Positions 1 through 5,246 of a DNA stretch of 8,640 nucleotides are shown piece by piece. The notes beneath the pieces are model-generated. The model was not told the DNA's origin. It saw nothing but the letters and a program-made list of their open reading frames with translations, and searched no databases. The first letter of the stretch is position 1; every line of letters starts with the position of its first letter. The translations under genes and the position numbers were made by a program. Source of the stretch: Akkermansia sp. (GTDB lineage Bacteria; Verrucomicrobiota; Verrucomicrobiia; Verrucomicrobiales; Akkermansiaceae); NCBI GenBank assembly GCA_017628435.1, contig JAGBZE010000108.1, positions 1-8,640 of the forward strand, in the 5' to 3' direction.

Positions 1-155
1 AGCACGGCGTAAGCCTTGCCTCCCTGCTCAAGGCCAACAACCTGACCATGGCCCAGGCCGGCAAGATTCGCCCCGGCACCACCATCACCATTCCGGGCAA
101 GACCTCCACGGTCTCCAAGAAAACCAAGAACACCAAGAACGCCAAGCGTCGTTAA
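1..155 (+). CDS. C-terminal end of a LysM-domain protein (5' part outside the window)
   Basis: The reading frame is open from the window edge (first full codon at 3) to the TAA at 153-155, giving about 50 residues. The first 31 or so look like the end of a LysM peptidoglycan-binding domain: an HGVSLASLLKANNLT helix segment, then the KIRPGTTITIP strand that usually closes a LysM. The protein ends in a basic tail of repeated Lys, Thr and Asn residues ending in KRR. LysM domains bind the N-acetylglucosamine-containing glycan of peptidoglycan, so a cell-wall role is likely. The rest of the protein, including any enzymatic domain, cannot be seen. The next gene also has LysM domains and starts about 33 bases downstream, so the two are probably cotranscribed. 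Confidence 0.75.
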   Translation, partial: HGVSLASLLKANNLTMAQAGKIRPGTTITIPGKTSTVSKKTKNTKNAKRR

Positions 156-188
156 CGAGGTTTGCGGCATTCGGCTCAGCGCCACCAT

Positions 189-917
189 ATGAAACGGCAT
201 CCCGGCATACGCAGCATTCTGGCAGCATCCGCCACGGCAGTGGGGCTCAGCTCCTGCGCCGTGAAGGATGGCCGGCTTGATTTCACCTGGTGGCAGGATG
301 CCGCAGCCCCGGTCATGGAGGACGATGTCATCATCGAAGCCGGTGGCGGCGGCTACTACCGCAGCACCCCCGCCCCGGCACGCATCCCCCAGGAATCTAT
401 TCCCAAGGAGGAACCGGAAAAACAGGTGGAAACCACCGAACAGGTTGTAGCACAGCAACAGCCTGCTACCCAGACACCGCCAAACAGTACGCCAACCGCA
501 AAGCCCGCGGTGGCACAAACCATACCGGGGGTACACGTTGTGCAGCCGGGCGATACACTCAGCGCCATAGCCCGCCGCTACGGCACCACAGTAAACGCCC
601 TGGTGACCACCAACGGCATGGCCAACGCCAATGTGCCGCTGCGCATCAGCCAGCAACTGAAACTCCCCAGCGCCGGCGCACAGCCCACAACACCTGCTGC
701 GGCACCGCAGAAACCTAAAGCCGAGCCCAAGCCGGCAGCCAGTGTCCCCACCGCTGCCGGCACTACCTACAAAGTTCAGGCAGGCGACACCCTTTACCGC
801 ATCTCGCGACAGTACAGCGTGAACCCGAAGGACCTCATGCAGGCCAACGGACTCACCCCGGAAACAGCCAACACCATCCGCGTAGGCACCATACTCCGCA
901 TCCCGGCATCCCAATAA
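189..917 (+). CDS. LysM lipoprotein with two LysM domains
   Basis: The protein has 242 residues from the ATG at 189. This start gives a basic N-terminus, a short hydrophobic stretch and a lipobox-like VGLSSC with Cys23, so it is probably a lipoprotein anchored to a membrane facing the cell wall. A TTG at 162 is in frame, but its upstream GAGG is only one base away and it would place nine extra polar residues before the signal. Residues about 45-110 form a low-complexity Pro/Thr/Gln/Glu-rich linker. LysM domain 1 spans about 116-160 (starting HVVQPGDTLSAIARRYG) and LysM domain 2 about 194-239 (starting YKVQAGDTLYRISRQYS), separated by a Pro/Ala-rich spacer. No catalytic domain is visible, so it is best read as a peptidoglycan-binding adaptor. 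The next gene, an L,D-transpeptidase, begins two bases after its stop, so the pair is very likely cotranscribed and may act together. No Shine-Dalgarno sequence is seen. Confidence 0.85.
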   Translation: MKRHPGIRSILAASATAVGLSSCAVKDGRLDFTWWQDAAAPVMEDDVIIEAGGGGYYRSTPAPARIPQESIPKEEPEKQVETTEQVVAQQQPATQTPPNSTPTAKPAVAQTIPGVHVVQPGDTLSAIARRYGTTVNALVTTNGMANANVPLRISQQLKLPSAGAQPTTPAAAPQKPKAEPKPAASVPTAAGTTYKVQAGDTLYRISRQYSVNPKDLMQANGLTPETANTIRVGTILRIPASQ

Positions 918-919
918 TC

Positions 920-1747
920 ATGAAACACTCAATTCTCCTCACTATCACTTCTCTACTGGTAGCGGCATGCTCCCCCAACCAGCCAGTCACACCACCTTCG
1001 CAGCCCGTTATTCCAGTGCAACTTCCCAATCCGCTGGAGCTTCCGGGCAAGAACCAGCCCGGCTATGTGAACACCTACCCCGCTGGCACACATGAGCACT
1101 TTGCAGCACAACCCAGCTACCCCACCAATCTCGAATTCTGGGCCAGCGATGCGCTCCTGCAGCAGGTGACCCGCGCCAATTCCAAGCTGGTTATCTGCAT
1201 TCCTCAGCAGCGTGCCCGTCTCTACGTGAATGGCAAGGTAGCCATGGACTGGCCGGTTTCCACCGGCACGAACGGCCACGAAACCCCCACCGGCGTGTTC
1301 CGCATCATCGAGAAGAACGAAGATCACAAATCCAGCCGTTATGGTAAATTCATTGACGCCAACGGCAAGGTGACCAACAGCAACGCCGATCTGCTGCATG
1401 GCCTGCCCGAAGGCCAGACCTTCGAAGGCGCCGGCATGCCTTACTGGCACCGCTTCACCCCGGATGGCGTGGGCCTGCACACCGGCAAGGTAGTGGCCGG
1501 CCAGAGACTCTCCCACGGCTGCATCCGCACCCAGAACCACGTGGCCAAGAAATTCTTCCAGCACTCAGTGCTGCAGCTTCCGGTGTACATCACCCGCGCA
1601 GTGGAGGATTACTACCGCGGCGGCTTCGTGAAACCCATCGATGTGAAGTACCGCCCGAAGCCCGGCAACGACTACACCGACAACGTGATGCCCACGGAAA
1701 TCAAGATTGTGCCTGCAAACTCCCCGGAGGCACACTTCCAGGCCTGA
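920..1747 (+). CDS. L,D-transpeptidase (YkuD family) lipoprotein
   Basis: This 275-residue protein begins with a lipoprotein signal (hydrophobic residues 4-16, lipobox LVAAC with Cys17) and a Pro-rich spacer to about residue 50. The YkuD catalytic domain covers about residues 88-225. It includes the HETPTGVFRI segment and the active-site block with His187 (GLHTG) and SHGCIR, where Cys201 is the nucleophile. L,D-transpeptidases form 3-3 cross-links in peptidoglycan or attach proteins to it by attacking the meso-diaminopimelate of a tetrapeptide donor. Which of these this enzyme does cannot be told from sequence. The ATG lies two bases after the LysM lipoprotein stop, which implies one operon, and the upstream LysM protein could help target the enzyme to the wall. 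An intrinsic terminator follows at 1761. All key catalytic residues are present. Confidence 0.92.
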   Translation: MKHSILLTITSLLVAACSPNQPVTPPSQPVIPVQLPNPLELPGKNQPGYVNTYPAGTHEHFAAQPSYPTNLEFWASDALLQQVTRANSKLVICIPQQRARLYVNGKVAMDWPVSTGTNGHETPTGVFRIIEKNEDHKSSRYGKFIDANGKVTNSNADLLHGLPEGQTFEGAGMPYWHRFTPDGVGLHTGKVVAGQRLSHGCIRTQNHVAKKFFQHSVLQLPVYITRAVEDYYRGGFVKPIDVKYRPKPGNDYTDNVMPTEIKIVPANSPEAHFQA

Positions 1748-1760
1748 TTTTTCTCACCCC

Positions 1761-1797
1761 GCGGCCCTGTCTTCCACCAGGCAGGGCCGCCTTTCTT
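1761..1797 (+). terminator. Intrinsic terminator after the L,D-transpeptidase gene
   Basis: A perfect 9-bp G+C-rich stem (GCGGCCCTG at 1761-1769, CAGGGCCGC at 1782-1790) with a 12-base loop is followed by CTTTCTT. It lies 13 bases after the stop codon and would end the LysM/transpeptidase transcript. Confidence 0.8.
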
Positions 1798-1815
1798 ATA
1801 TATACAAGCAACACC

Positions 1816-2229
1816 ATGCCCACCTTCCGGATTCTCCGCTGCGCCAACGCCCAGTTATACATAGCCGCCGCCATCCTGATGCTTGGCGCTGCCGCCTATG
1901 TACTCTGCTGCAAGGATGTACTCTGGCAGCAGAGTACCGCCGTGGCCGCAGCCATCATCACCCCGGTATGGGCTGCACACTACGCCATACTGCGCTTCAC
2001 AGTGGATGCCACCGGCATCACCCGCCGAAGCATGTGGGGCAGCACCAGCATCAAGTGGGCAGAGCTGAGCTCCGCCACCCTGCAGGAAAGACACAACCAG
2101 GGAACCGCCAGCTGCACCATCCACCTGCAGGCAGGTGAGCAACGCATGAGCATCTCCTCCGACCTGCTCCCGCTGGACGATGTGCAGGAACTGGCAAAGG
2201 AACTACGCGTATGCGGGCTCCTGCATTGA
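1816..2229 (+). CDS. Small two-helix membrane protein with a PH-like C-terminal domain
   Basis: The 137-residue product has two hydrophobic segments (about 13-32 and 40-61) separated by a short charged turn, so it probably sits in the membrane as a hairpin. A soluble tail of about 75 residues follows. Its start, FTVDATGITRRSMWGSTSIKW, then a WAEL turn and alternating strands, resembles bacterial PH-like (bPH) domains, which often follow two membrane helices in small proteins of unknown role. A final amphipathic helix (DDVQELAKELRV) fits the same fold. No enzymatic motif is seen and no specific function can be given. It starts 18 bases after the tail of the preceding terminator. No Shine-Dalgarno sequence or clear promoter is visible. 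It ends before an eight-T run (2249-2256). Confidence 0.65.
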   Translation: MPTFRILRCANAQLYIAAAILMLGAAAYVLCCKDVLWQQSTAVAAAIITPVWAAHYAILRFTVDATGITRRSMWGSTSIKWAELSSATLQERHNQGTASCTIHLQAGEQRMSISSDLLPLDDVQELAKELRVCGLLH

Positions 2230-2266
2230 TACTACAAGCCGTTAGGCATTTTTTTTGAAAAAAGTC

Positions 2267-2294
2267 TTTCCAAATGGGGACTTTCTGGTATAAT
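2267..2294 (+). promoter_or_regulatory. Sigma70-type promoter of the glutamate dehydrogenase gene
   Basis: A perfect TATAAT at 2289-2294 is preceded at 16-bp spacing by TTTCCA (2267-2272, 4 of 6 to TTGACA). An A-run and AAAGTC lie just upstream. AAAGTC at 2261-2266 pairs with GACTTT at 2279-2284, so a 6-bp inverted repeat overlaps the -35 region and could be an operator, though this is not proven. Transcription would start near 2301, leaving a leader of about 60 bases. Confidence 0.65.
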
Positions 2295-2300
2295 GCGCGC

Positions 2301-2348
2301 GTCTGACCGCGGCACCCTGCCGAATGGGCAGGAGCCGGGAACCCAGAC
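2301..2348 (+). promoter_or_regulatory. Structured 5' leader of the glutamate dehydrogenase mRNA
   Basis: The leader can fold into nested stems. GTCTG (2301-2305) pairs with CAGAC (2344-2348), GGC (2311-2313) with GCC (2334-2336), and CCTGCC (2316-2321) with GGCAGG (2327-2332) around a five-base loop. The structure ends 14 bases before the ATG. It does not match a riboswitch that I recognise. It could influence mRNA stability or translation. Confidence 0.35.
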
Positions 2349-2362
2349 AAGCCCACACATTT

Positions 2363-3721
2363 ATGTCTGATTACACAACACGAGTGCTGGAACAGGTGCG
2401 CGCCAAGAACGCGCATGAACCCGAGTTCCTCCAGGCTGTACAGGAGGTTATTTCCACTATTGAACCTGTACTTTCCGCCAATAAAAAGTACGAAGACAAC
2501 TGCATTCTCGAGCGTATCGTCGAGCCGGAGCGCACCATCATCTTCCGCGTGCCGTGGCAGGACGACGCTGGTAAAATCCACGTGAACCGCGGTTACCGCG
2601 TTCAGTTCAACAGCGCCATCGGCCCGTACAAGGGCGGCCTGCGCTTCCACCCCTCTGTAAACCTGGGCATCCTCAAGTTCCTCGGTTTCGAGCAGATTTT
2701 CAAGAACTCCCTCACCACCCTGCCCATGGGCGGTGGCAAGGGCGGCGCCGACTTTGACCCCAAGGGCAAGAGCGACGCCGAAGTAATGCGCTTCTGCCAG
2801 AGCTTCATGACTGAGCTCTACCGCCACATCGGCGCTGATACCGACGTACCCGCCGGCGATATCGGCGTGGGTGCCCGCGAAATCGGTTATTTCTACGGCC
2901 AGTACAAGCGCCTGAGCAACGAGTTCACCGGCGTGCTTACCGGCAAGTCCCTGAACTGGGGCGGCTCCCTCATCCGCCCGGAAGCCACCGGCTACGGCAC
3001 CGTATACTTCGCCCAGAACATGCTTGCCACTCGCAACGATGACCTCGCCGGCAAGGTGTGCGTTGTTTCCGGTTCCGGCAACGTGGCCCAGTACCTCGTA
3101 GAGAAGCTCAACCAGCTGGGCGCCAAGGTGGTCACCATGTCCGACTCCAACGGCTACATCTACGATCCCGAGGGCATCAACGCTGAGAAGCTTGCCTGGA
3201 TTATGGAGCTCAAGAACGTACGCCGCGGCCGCATCAAGGAGTATGCTGATGCCTTCAAGAGCGCCCAGTACTTCGAAGGACAGCGCCCCTGGAGCGTGCC
3301 CTGCGACTGCGCCTTCCCCTGCGCCACGCAGAACGAAATCAACGGCGCTGAAGCAGCCACCCTTATCAAGAACGGCTGCATGCTCGTGGCCGAAGGTGCC
3401 AACATGCCCACCGACCTGGAAGGCATCAACAACTACCTGGCCGCCAAGATTCTCTACGGTCCGGCCAAGGCTGCCAACGCCGGCGGCGTTGCCACCTCCG
3501 GCCTCGAAATGAGCCAGAACAGCATGCGCCTGAGCTGGAGCCGCGAGGAAGTGGATGCCAAGCTCTTCAGCATCATGAAGAACATCCACGAAAACGCCTA
3601 CAGCCACGCCCGCGAGTTCTCCAAGGACTGCACGGATACCTTCACCAACTATGTAGCCGGTGCCAACATCGCCGGTTTCGTGAAGGTGGCTGATTCCATG
3701 ATTGCCCAGGGCATCGTATAA
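2363..3721 (+). CDS. gdhA: NADP-type glutamate dehydrogenase (hexameric, class I)
   Basis: The 452-residue product matches the usual length (about 450) of small hexameric glutamate dehydrogenases such as E. coli GdhA. The enzyme interconverts 2-oxoglutarate plus ammonium with glutamate using a nicotinamide cofactor (EC 1.4.1.4 if NADPH). The N-terminal substrate domain holds GPYKGGLRFHPSVN (residues 88-100), PMGGGKGGADFDPKGKS (121-137) with catalytic Lys126, and VPAGDIGVGAREIGY (162-176) with catalytic Asp166. The Rossmann domain shows VSGSGNVAQY (235-244). The C-terminal region ends with the family's ASGL-like TSGLEMSQN motif. The NADP preference is inferred from family similarity. The ATG at 2363 is preferred over an in-frame ATG at 2324, because the upstream codons fall inside the structured leader and encode residues unlike the family N-terminus. 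Two tandem stops (TAA TAA) end the gene. It appears to be monocistronic, with its own promoter and terminator. Confidence 0.95.
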   Translation: MSDYTTRVLEQVRAKNAHEPEFLQAVQEVISTIEPVLSANKKYEDNCILERIVEPERTIIFRVPWQDDAGKIHVNRGYRVQFNSAIGPYKGGLRFHPSVNLGILKFLGFEQIFKNSLTTLPMGGGKGGADFDPKGKSDAEVMRFCQSFMTELYRHIGADTDVPAGDIGVGAREIGYFYGQYKRLSNEFTGVLTGKSLNWGGSLIRPEATGYGTVYFAQNMLATRNDDLAGKVCVVSGSGNVAQYLVEKLNQLGAKVVTMSDSNGYIYDPEGINAEKLAWIMELKNVRRGRIKEYADAFKSAQYFEGQRPWSVPCDCAFPCATQNEINGAEAATLIKNGCMLVAEGANMPTDLEGINNYLAAKILYGPAKAANAGGVATSGLEMSQNSMRLSWSREEVDAKLFSIMKNIHENAYSHAREFSKDCTDTFTNYVAGANIAGFVKVADSMIAQGIV

Positions 3722-3745
3722 TAAATCTACTATTTTTCATGAAAT

Positions 3746-3795
3746 CCACCGCCGCTCCCTGCCCCGATTCCGGGGCGCTGCGGCGGTGGTTTTAT
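3746..3795 (+). terminator. Intrinsic terminator after the glutamate dehydrogenase gene
   Basis: CCACCGCCGC (3746-3755) pairs perfectly with GCGGCGGTGG (3780-3789). An inner stem GCCCCG/CGGGGC (3761-3766, 3771-3776) closes on the loop ATTC. The tail TTTTAT follows. This is a strong rho-independent terminator 24 bases after the stop codon. Confidence 0.88.
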
Positions 3796-3817
3796 ACAAG
3801 ACTCTTCCGTTTTCAAC

Positions 3818-3845
3818 TTGATATCGGCTGCATATGTGTTATTAT
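3818..3845 (+). promoter_or_regulatory. Sigma70-type promoter of the NlpC/P60 lipoprotein gene
   Basis: TTGATA (3818-3823) and TATTAT (3840-3845) are separated by 16 bp, each matching the consensus at 5 of 6 positions. Transcription would start near 3852, only about 14 bases before the ATG at 3866, giving a very short leader. Confidence 0.7.
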
Positions 3846-3865
3846 CTAGAATAACAAAGCCACAT

Positions 3866-4396
3866 ATGAACCGTTTTCTTACCATTCTCCTGACTTTGCT
3901 TCTACTGCTGGGCATCAACGGCTGCCAGCAGCAGCTGGGTAGTGATGCTCGAACTCCCAAATTCGTGTACAAGAAAGGGTACACCCCCATGAAGCTCAAA
4001 AGCGGACGAGTTACTATTCCCCAACGTGCGCCGGCCCGCATCAAACGAGCCATTGCAGCCGGCAACAAAATCGTGGGCAAACCCTACCGTCTGGGCGGCG
4101 GACACGGCAAACATGTAGACTCCGCTTACGACTGCTCCGGCTCTGTAGCCTTTGTACTGCGAGAGGCAGGCATGCTCAAGAAGGGAGCCTTCCCCTCCTC
4201 CCGGGACTTCCTGAAGTGGGGCCACCCCGGCTTCGGCAAGTGGCTTACCGTCTATGCCAAGCGCGGCCACGTGTTCCTGATGATTGCCGGCATGCGCTTT
4301 GACACAACCGGCACCAGCCGCGGCATCGGCCCCCGCTGGTACACTGAATCCCGCCCCTGCGGCGGCTTCTACGTGCGCCGCATCCCGGGCTTCTGA
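3866..4396 (+). CDS. NlpC/P60-family cell-wall peptidase, lipoprotein
   Basis: The 176-residue product starts with a typical export signal (Met-Asn-Arg, then a long Leu-rich core to about residue 16) and a lipobox-like GINGC with Cys20. The Asn at -2 is unusual for a lipobox. An NlpC/P60 (C40) papain-like domain covers about residues 58-165. It has the catalytic Cys90 in YDCSGSV and His135 in KRGHVFLMIAGMRFDT. Enzymes of this family cleave bonds in peptidoglycan stem peptides, commonly between D-gamma-glutamyl and diaminopimelate; the exact substrate here is not known. An in-frame TTG at 3818 is rejected as a start because it overlaps the -35 box and would put 16 residues before the signal. 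The gene has its own promoter, and no Shine-Dalgarno sequence is seen. With the upstream LysM and transpeptidase genes it fits a local theme of envelope remodelling. Confidence 0.85.
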   Translation: MNRFLTILLTLLLLLGINGCQQQLGSDARTPKFVYKKGYTPMKLKSGRVTIPQRAPARIKRAIAAGNKIVGKPYRLGGGHGKHVDSAYDCSGSVAFVLREAGMLKKGAFPSSRDFLKWGHPGFGKWLTVYAKRGHVFLMIAGMRFDTTGTSRGIGPRWYTESRPCGGFYVRRIPGF

Positions 4397-4448
4397 TATC
4401 TTCCTCTACCCTCCGAAGAACCATTAAGCTAATACATTATCCTTAAAG

Positions 4449-4760
4449 ATGAACGAATTAAACGCACTCAACCACGGCACCCAGCGTATTGACAGCATTA
4501 TGCAATACTGGGGGCTGGATAATCACGACCTCGTCACCGTCTCCACCGAGCAGCTCACCCACAAGCAGGTGCAGAAGGCTCGCCAGGGCCGCGAGCTTAC
4601 CCTCAAAATGATGCAGAAGGTAGCCCGCGCTCTCAATGTCGCTATCTGGTATCGCCTGGACGACGAAGCCAGGGAGACGTACTACGAGTACATCCACCGC
4701 GACCTCTTCACCTACGCTAAGGGCTTCGACCCCGACTGGGTGGACCCGAACCAGAGGTAA
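4449..4760 (+). CDS. Small helix-turn-helix protein, possible DNA-binding regulator
   Basis: The 103-residue product has a helical core at about residues 20-65 (WGLDNHDLVTVSTEQLTHKQ, then VQKARQGRELTLKMMQKVARALNVAI). It reads like an XRE/Cro-type helix-turn-helix: a first helix, a recognition segment at LTHKQVQKARQGRELT, and a closing helix followed by ALN. The C-terminal part is acidic and aromatic (ETYYEYIHRDLFTYAKGFDPDW) and of unknown role. A regulatory, DNA-binding role is inferred from this resemblance and no target can be named. It lacks the length and signals of a phage repressor. The gap from the NlpC/P60 stop is 52 bases with no terminator that I can see, so readthrough is possible. 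The final A of its stop codon is also the first base of the ATTTACG array bounding the next unit. Confidence 0.7.
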   Translation: MNELNALNHGTQRIDSIMQYWGLDNHDLVTVSTEQLTHKQVQKARQGRELTLKMMQKVARALNVAIWYRLDDEARETYYEYIHRDLFTYAKGFDPDWVDPNQR

Positions 4761-4788
4761 TTTACGATTCATGATTTACGATTTACGA
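4760..4788 (+). repeat. Left inverted-repeat array of the cassette
   Basis: Units ATTTACG (4760-4766), ATTCATG (4767-4773), ATTTACG (4774-4780) and ATTTACG (4781-4787), plus A4788. It is the inverse of 5199-5227 with a single mismatch (C4770). Confidence 0.85.
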
Positions 4789-4814
4789 ATTTTCAACCAC
4801 GAAATTCGTAAATC
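4780..4814 (+). repeat. 13-bp perfect inverted repeat (hairpin) inside the left end
   Basis: GATTTACGAATTT (4780-4792) and AAATTCGTAAATC (4802-4814) are perfect reverse complements around the nine-base loop TCAACCACG. In RNA this would form a stable A/U-rich hairpin upstream of the four-helix-bundle gene. It lacks a T-run, so it is not an intrinsic terminator. Confidence 0.8.
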
Positions 4815-4845
4815 GCAGTCACTTGATTTTACTTTCCCGTGCCTC

Positions 4846-5211
4846 ATGTCGATTGAGTTCAAAAACCGGACCCTCCAATTCAGCATGAGGGTGGTGCACT
4901 TGGTCGAAAAGCTCCCAGCATCCGTGACAGGCGATGTATTTGGACGGCAGTTGCTGAGATGTGCAACCTCCGTCGGAGCCAATTATCGTGCTGCATCGCG
5001 CGCAAAATCAGACCGAGACTTTCTGAATAAAATGAAAATATGCGAGGAGGAAATCGATGAAACGCTTTACTGGCTGGAACTCATCAAGCACACCCAGATA
5101 TTTGATGAATCCAGAATGCAACCTCTTATTGCAGAAGCAGACGAAATGTGCGCCATCATAACCGCCATTTGCAAAACAACATCCGCCAAACTCCGCAATC
5201 GTAAATCGTAA
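4846..5211 (+). CDS. Four-helix bundle protein (23S rRNA intervening-sequence / S23 family)
   Basis: The 121-residue product from the ATG at 4846 matches the usual length (about 115-125) of the family named after proteins encoded in 23S rRNA intervening sequences, which also contains the Avd accessory protein of diversity-generating retroelements. Diagnostic stretches are the N-terminal RTLQFSMRVVHLVEKLP, then QLLRCATSVGANYRAASRAK (35-54) and FLNKMKICEEEIDETLYWLE (59-78). The four amphipathic helices fall at about 6-22, 28-52, 55-83 and 91-114. Family members form basic pentameric barrels that can bind nucleic acid; what this orphan copy does is unknown. No reverse transcriptase or variable-repeat target is in the window, so it is not an evident retroelement. 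The reading frame is open upstream, but this Met aligns with the family start. The last residues (NRKS) and the stop lie inside or next to the right repeat array. Base composition is more A+T-rich than in neighbouring genes. Confidence 0.88.
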   Translation: MSIEFKNRTLQFSMRVVHLVEKLPASVTGDVFGRQLLRCATSVGANYRAASRAKSDRDFLNKMKICEEEIDETLYWLELIKHTQIFDESRMQPLIAEADEMCAIITAICKTTSAKLRNRKS

Positions 5212-5241
5212 ATCATAAATCGTAAATCATAAATCGTAAAT
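5200..5241 (+). repeat. Right tandem array of six 7-base units
   Basis: Six consecutive units: CGTAAAT, CGTAAAT, CATAAAT, CGTAAAT, CATAAAT, CGTAAAT. The first two carry the last codons and stop of the four-helix-bundle gene. The array ends five bases before the xseA ATG and therefore forms its leader. It is inverted relative to the left array. Confidence 0.9.
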
Positions 5242-5246
5242 CCTTA

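Larger units (their letters stand above)
4760..5241 (+). mobile_element. Putative cassette: four-helix-bundle gene bounded by inverted ATTTACG arrays
   Basis: The left boundary (4760-4788) consists of four 7-base units, ATTTACG, ATTCATG, ATTTACG, ATTTACG, plus A. Read on the opposite strand, 5227-5199 has the same order of units with one mismatch, 28 of 29 positions. Two more units continue outward to 5241. The interior holds one gene (4846-5211) and no transposase. The unit begins on the last base of the HTH stop codon and ends five bases before the xseA start, so both neighbours stay intact. No target-site duplication is recognisable. Mobility is inferred from the paired termini and placement; a long-standing intergenic repeat is the alternative. 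Confidence 0.55.

Noticed and set aside
953..1564. A 203-codon open frame on the - strand opposite the L,D-transpeptidase gene.
   Set aside because: It is a shadow of the catalytic domain coding on the other strand, with no family resemblance.
2240..2256. GCC-GTTA-GGC followed by a T-run as a terminator for the small membrane protein gene.
   Set aside because: The stem is only 3 bp. The T-run may contribute to termination, but the evidence is too weak for a feature.
2051..3607. A 518-codon open frame on the - strand opposite gdhA.
   Set aside because: It runs antisense to a clearly conserved enzyme, spans an intergenic promoter and a second gene, and its protein is low-complexity Val/Gly/Ala/His-rich. 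It is a by-product of G+C-rich codon use.
4846..5211. Reading the Avd-like gene as part of a diversity-generating retroelement.
   Set aside because: No reverse transcriptase, template repeat or variable repeat is visible in the window.
5200..5241. Short direct repeats as a CRISPR array.
   Set aside because: The 7-base units are directly adjacent, without spacers, and there are no cas genes.
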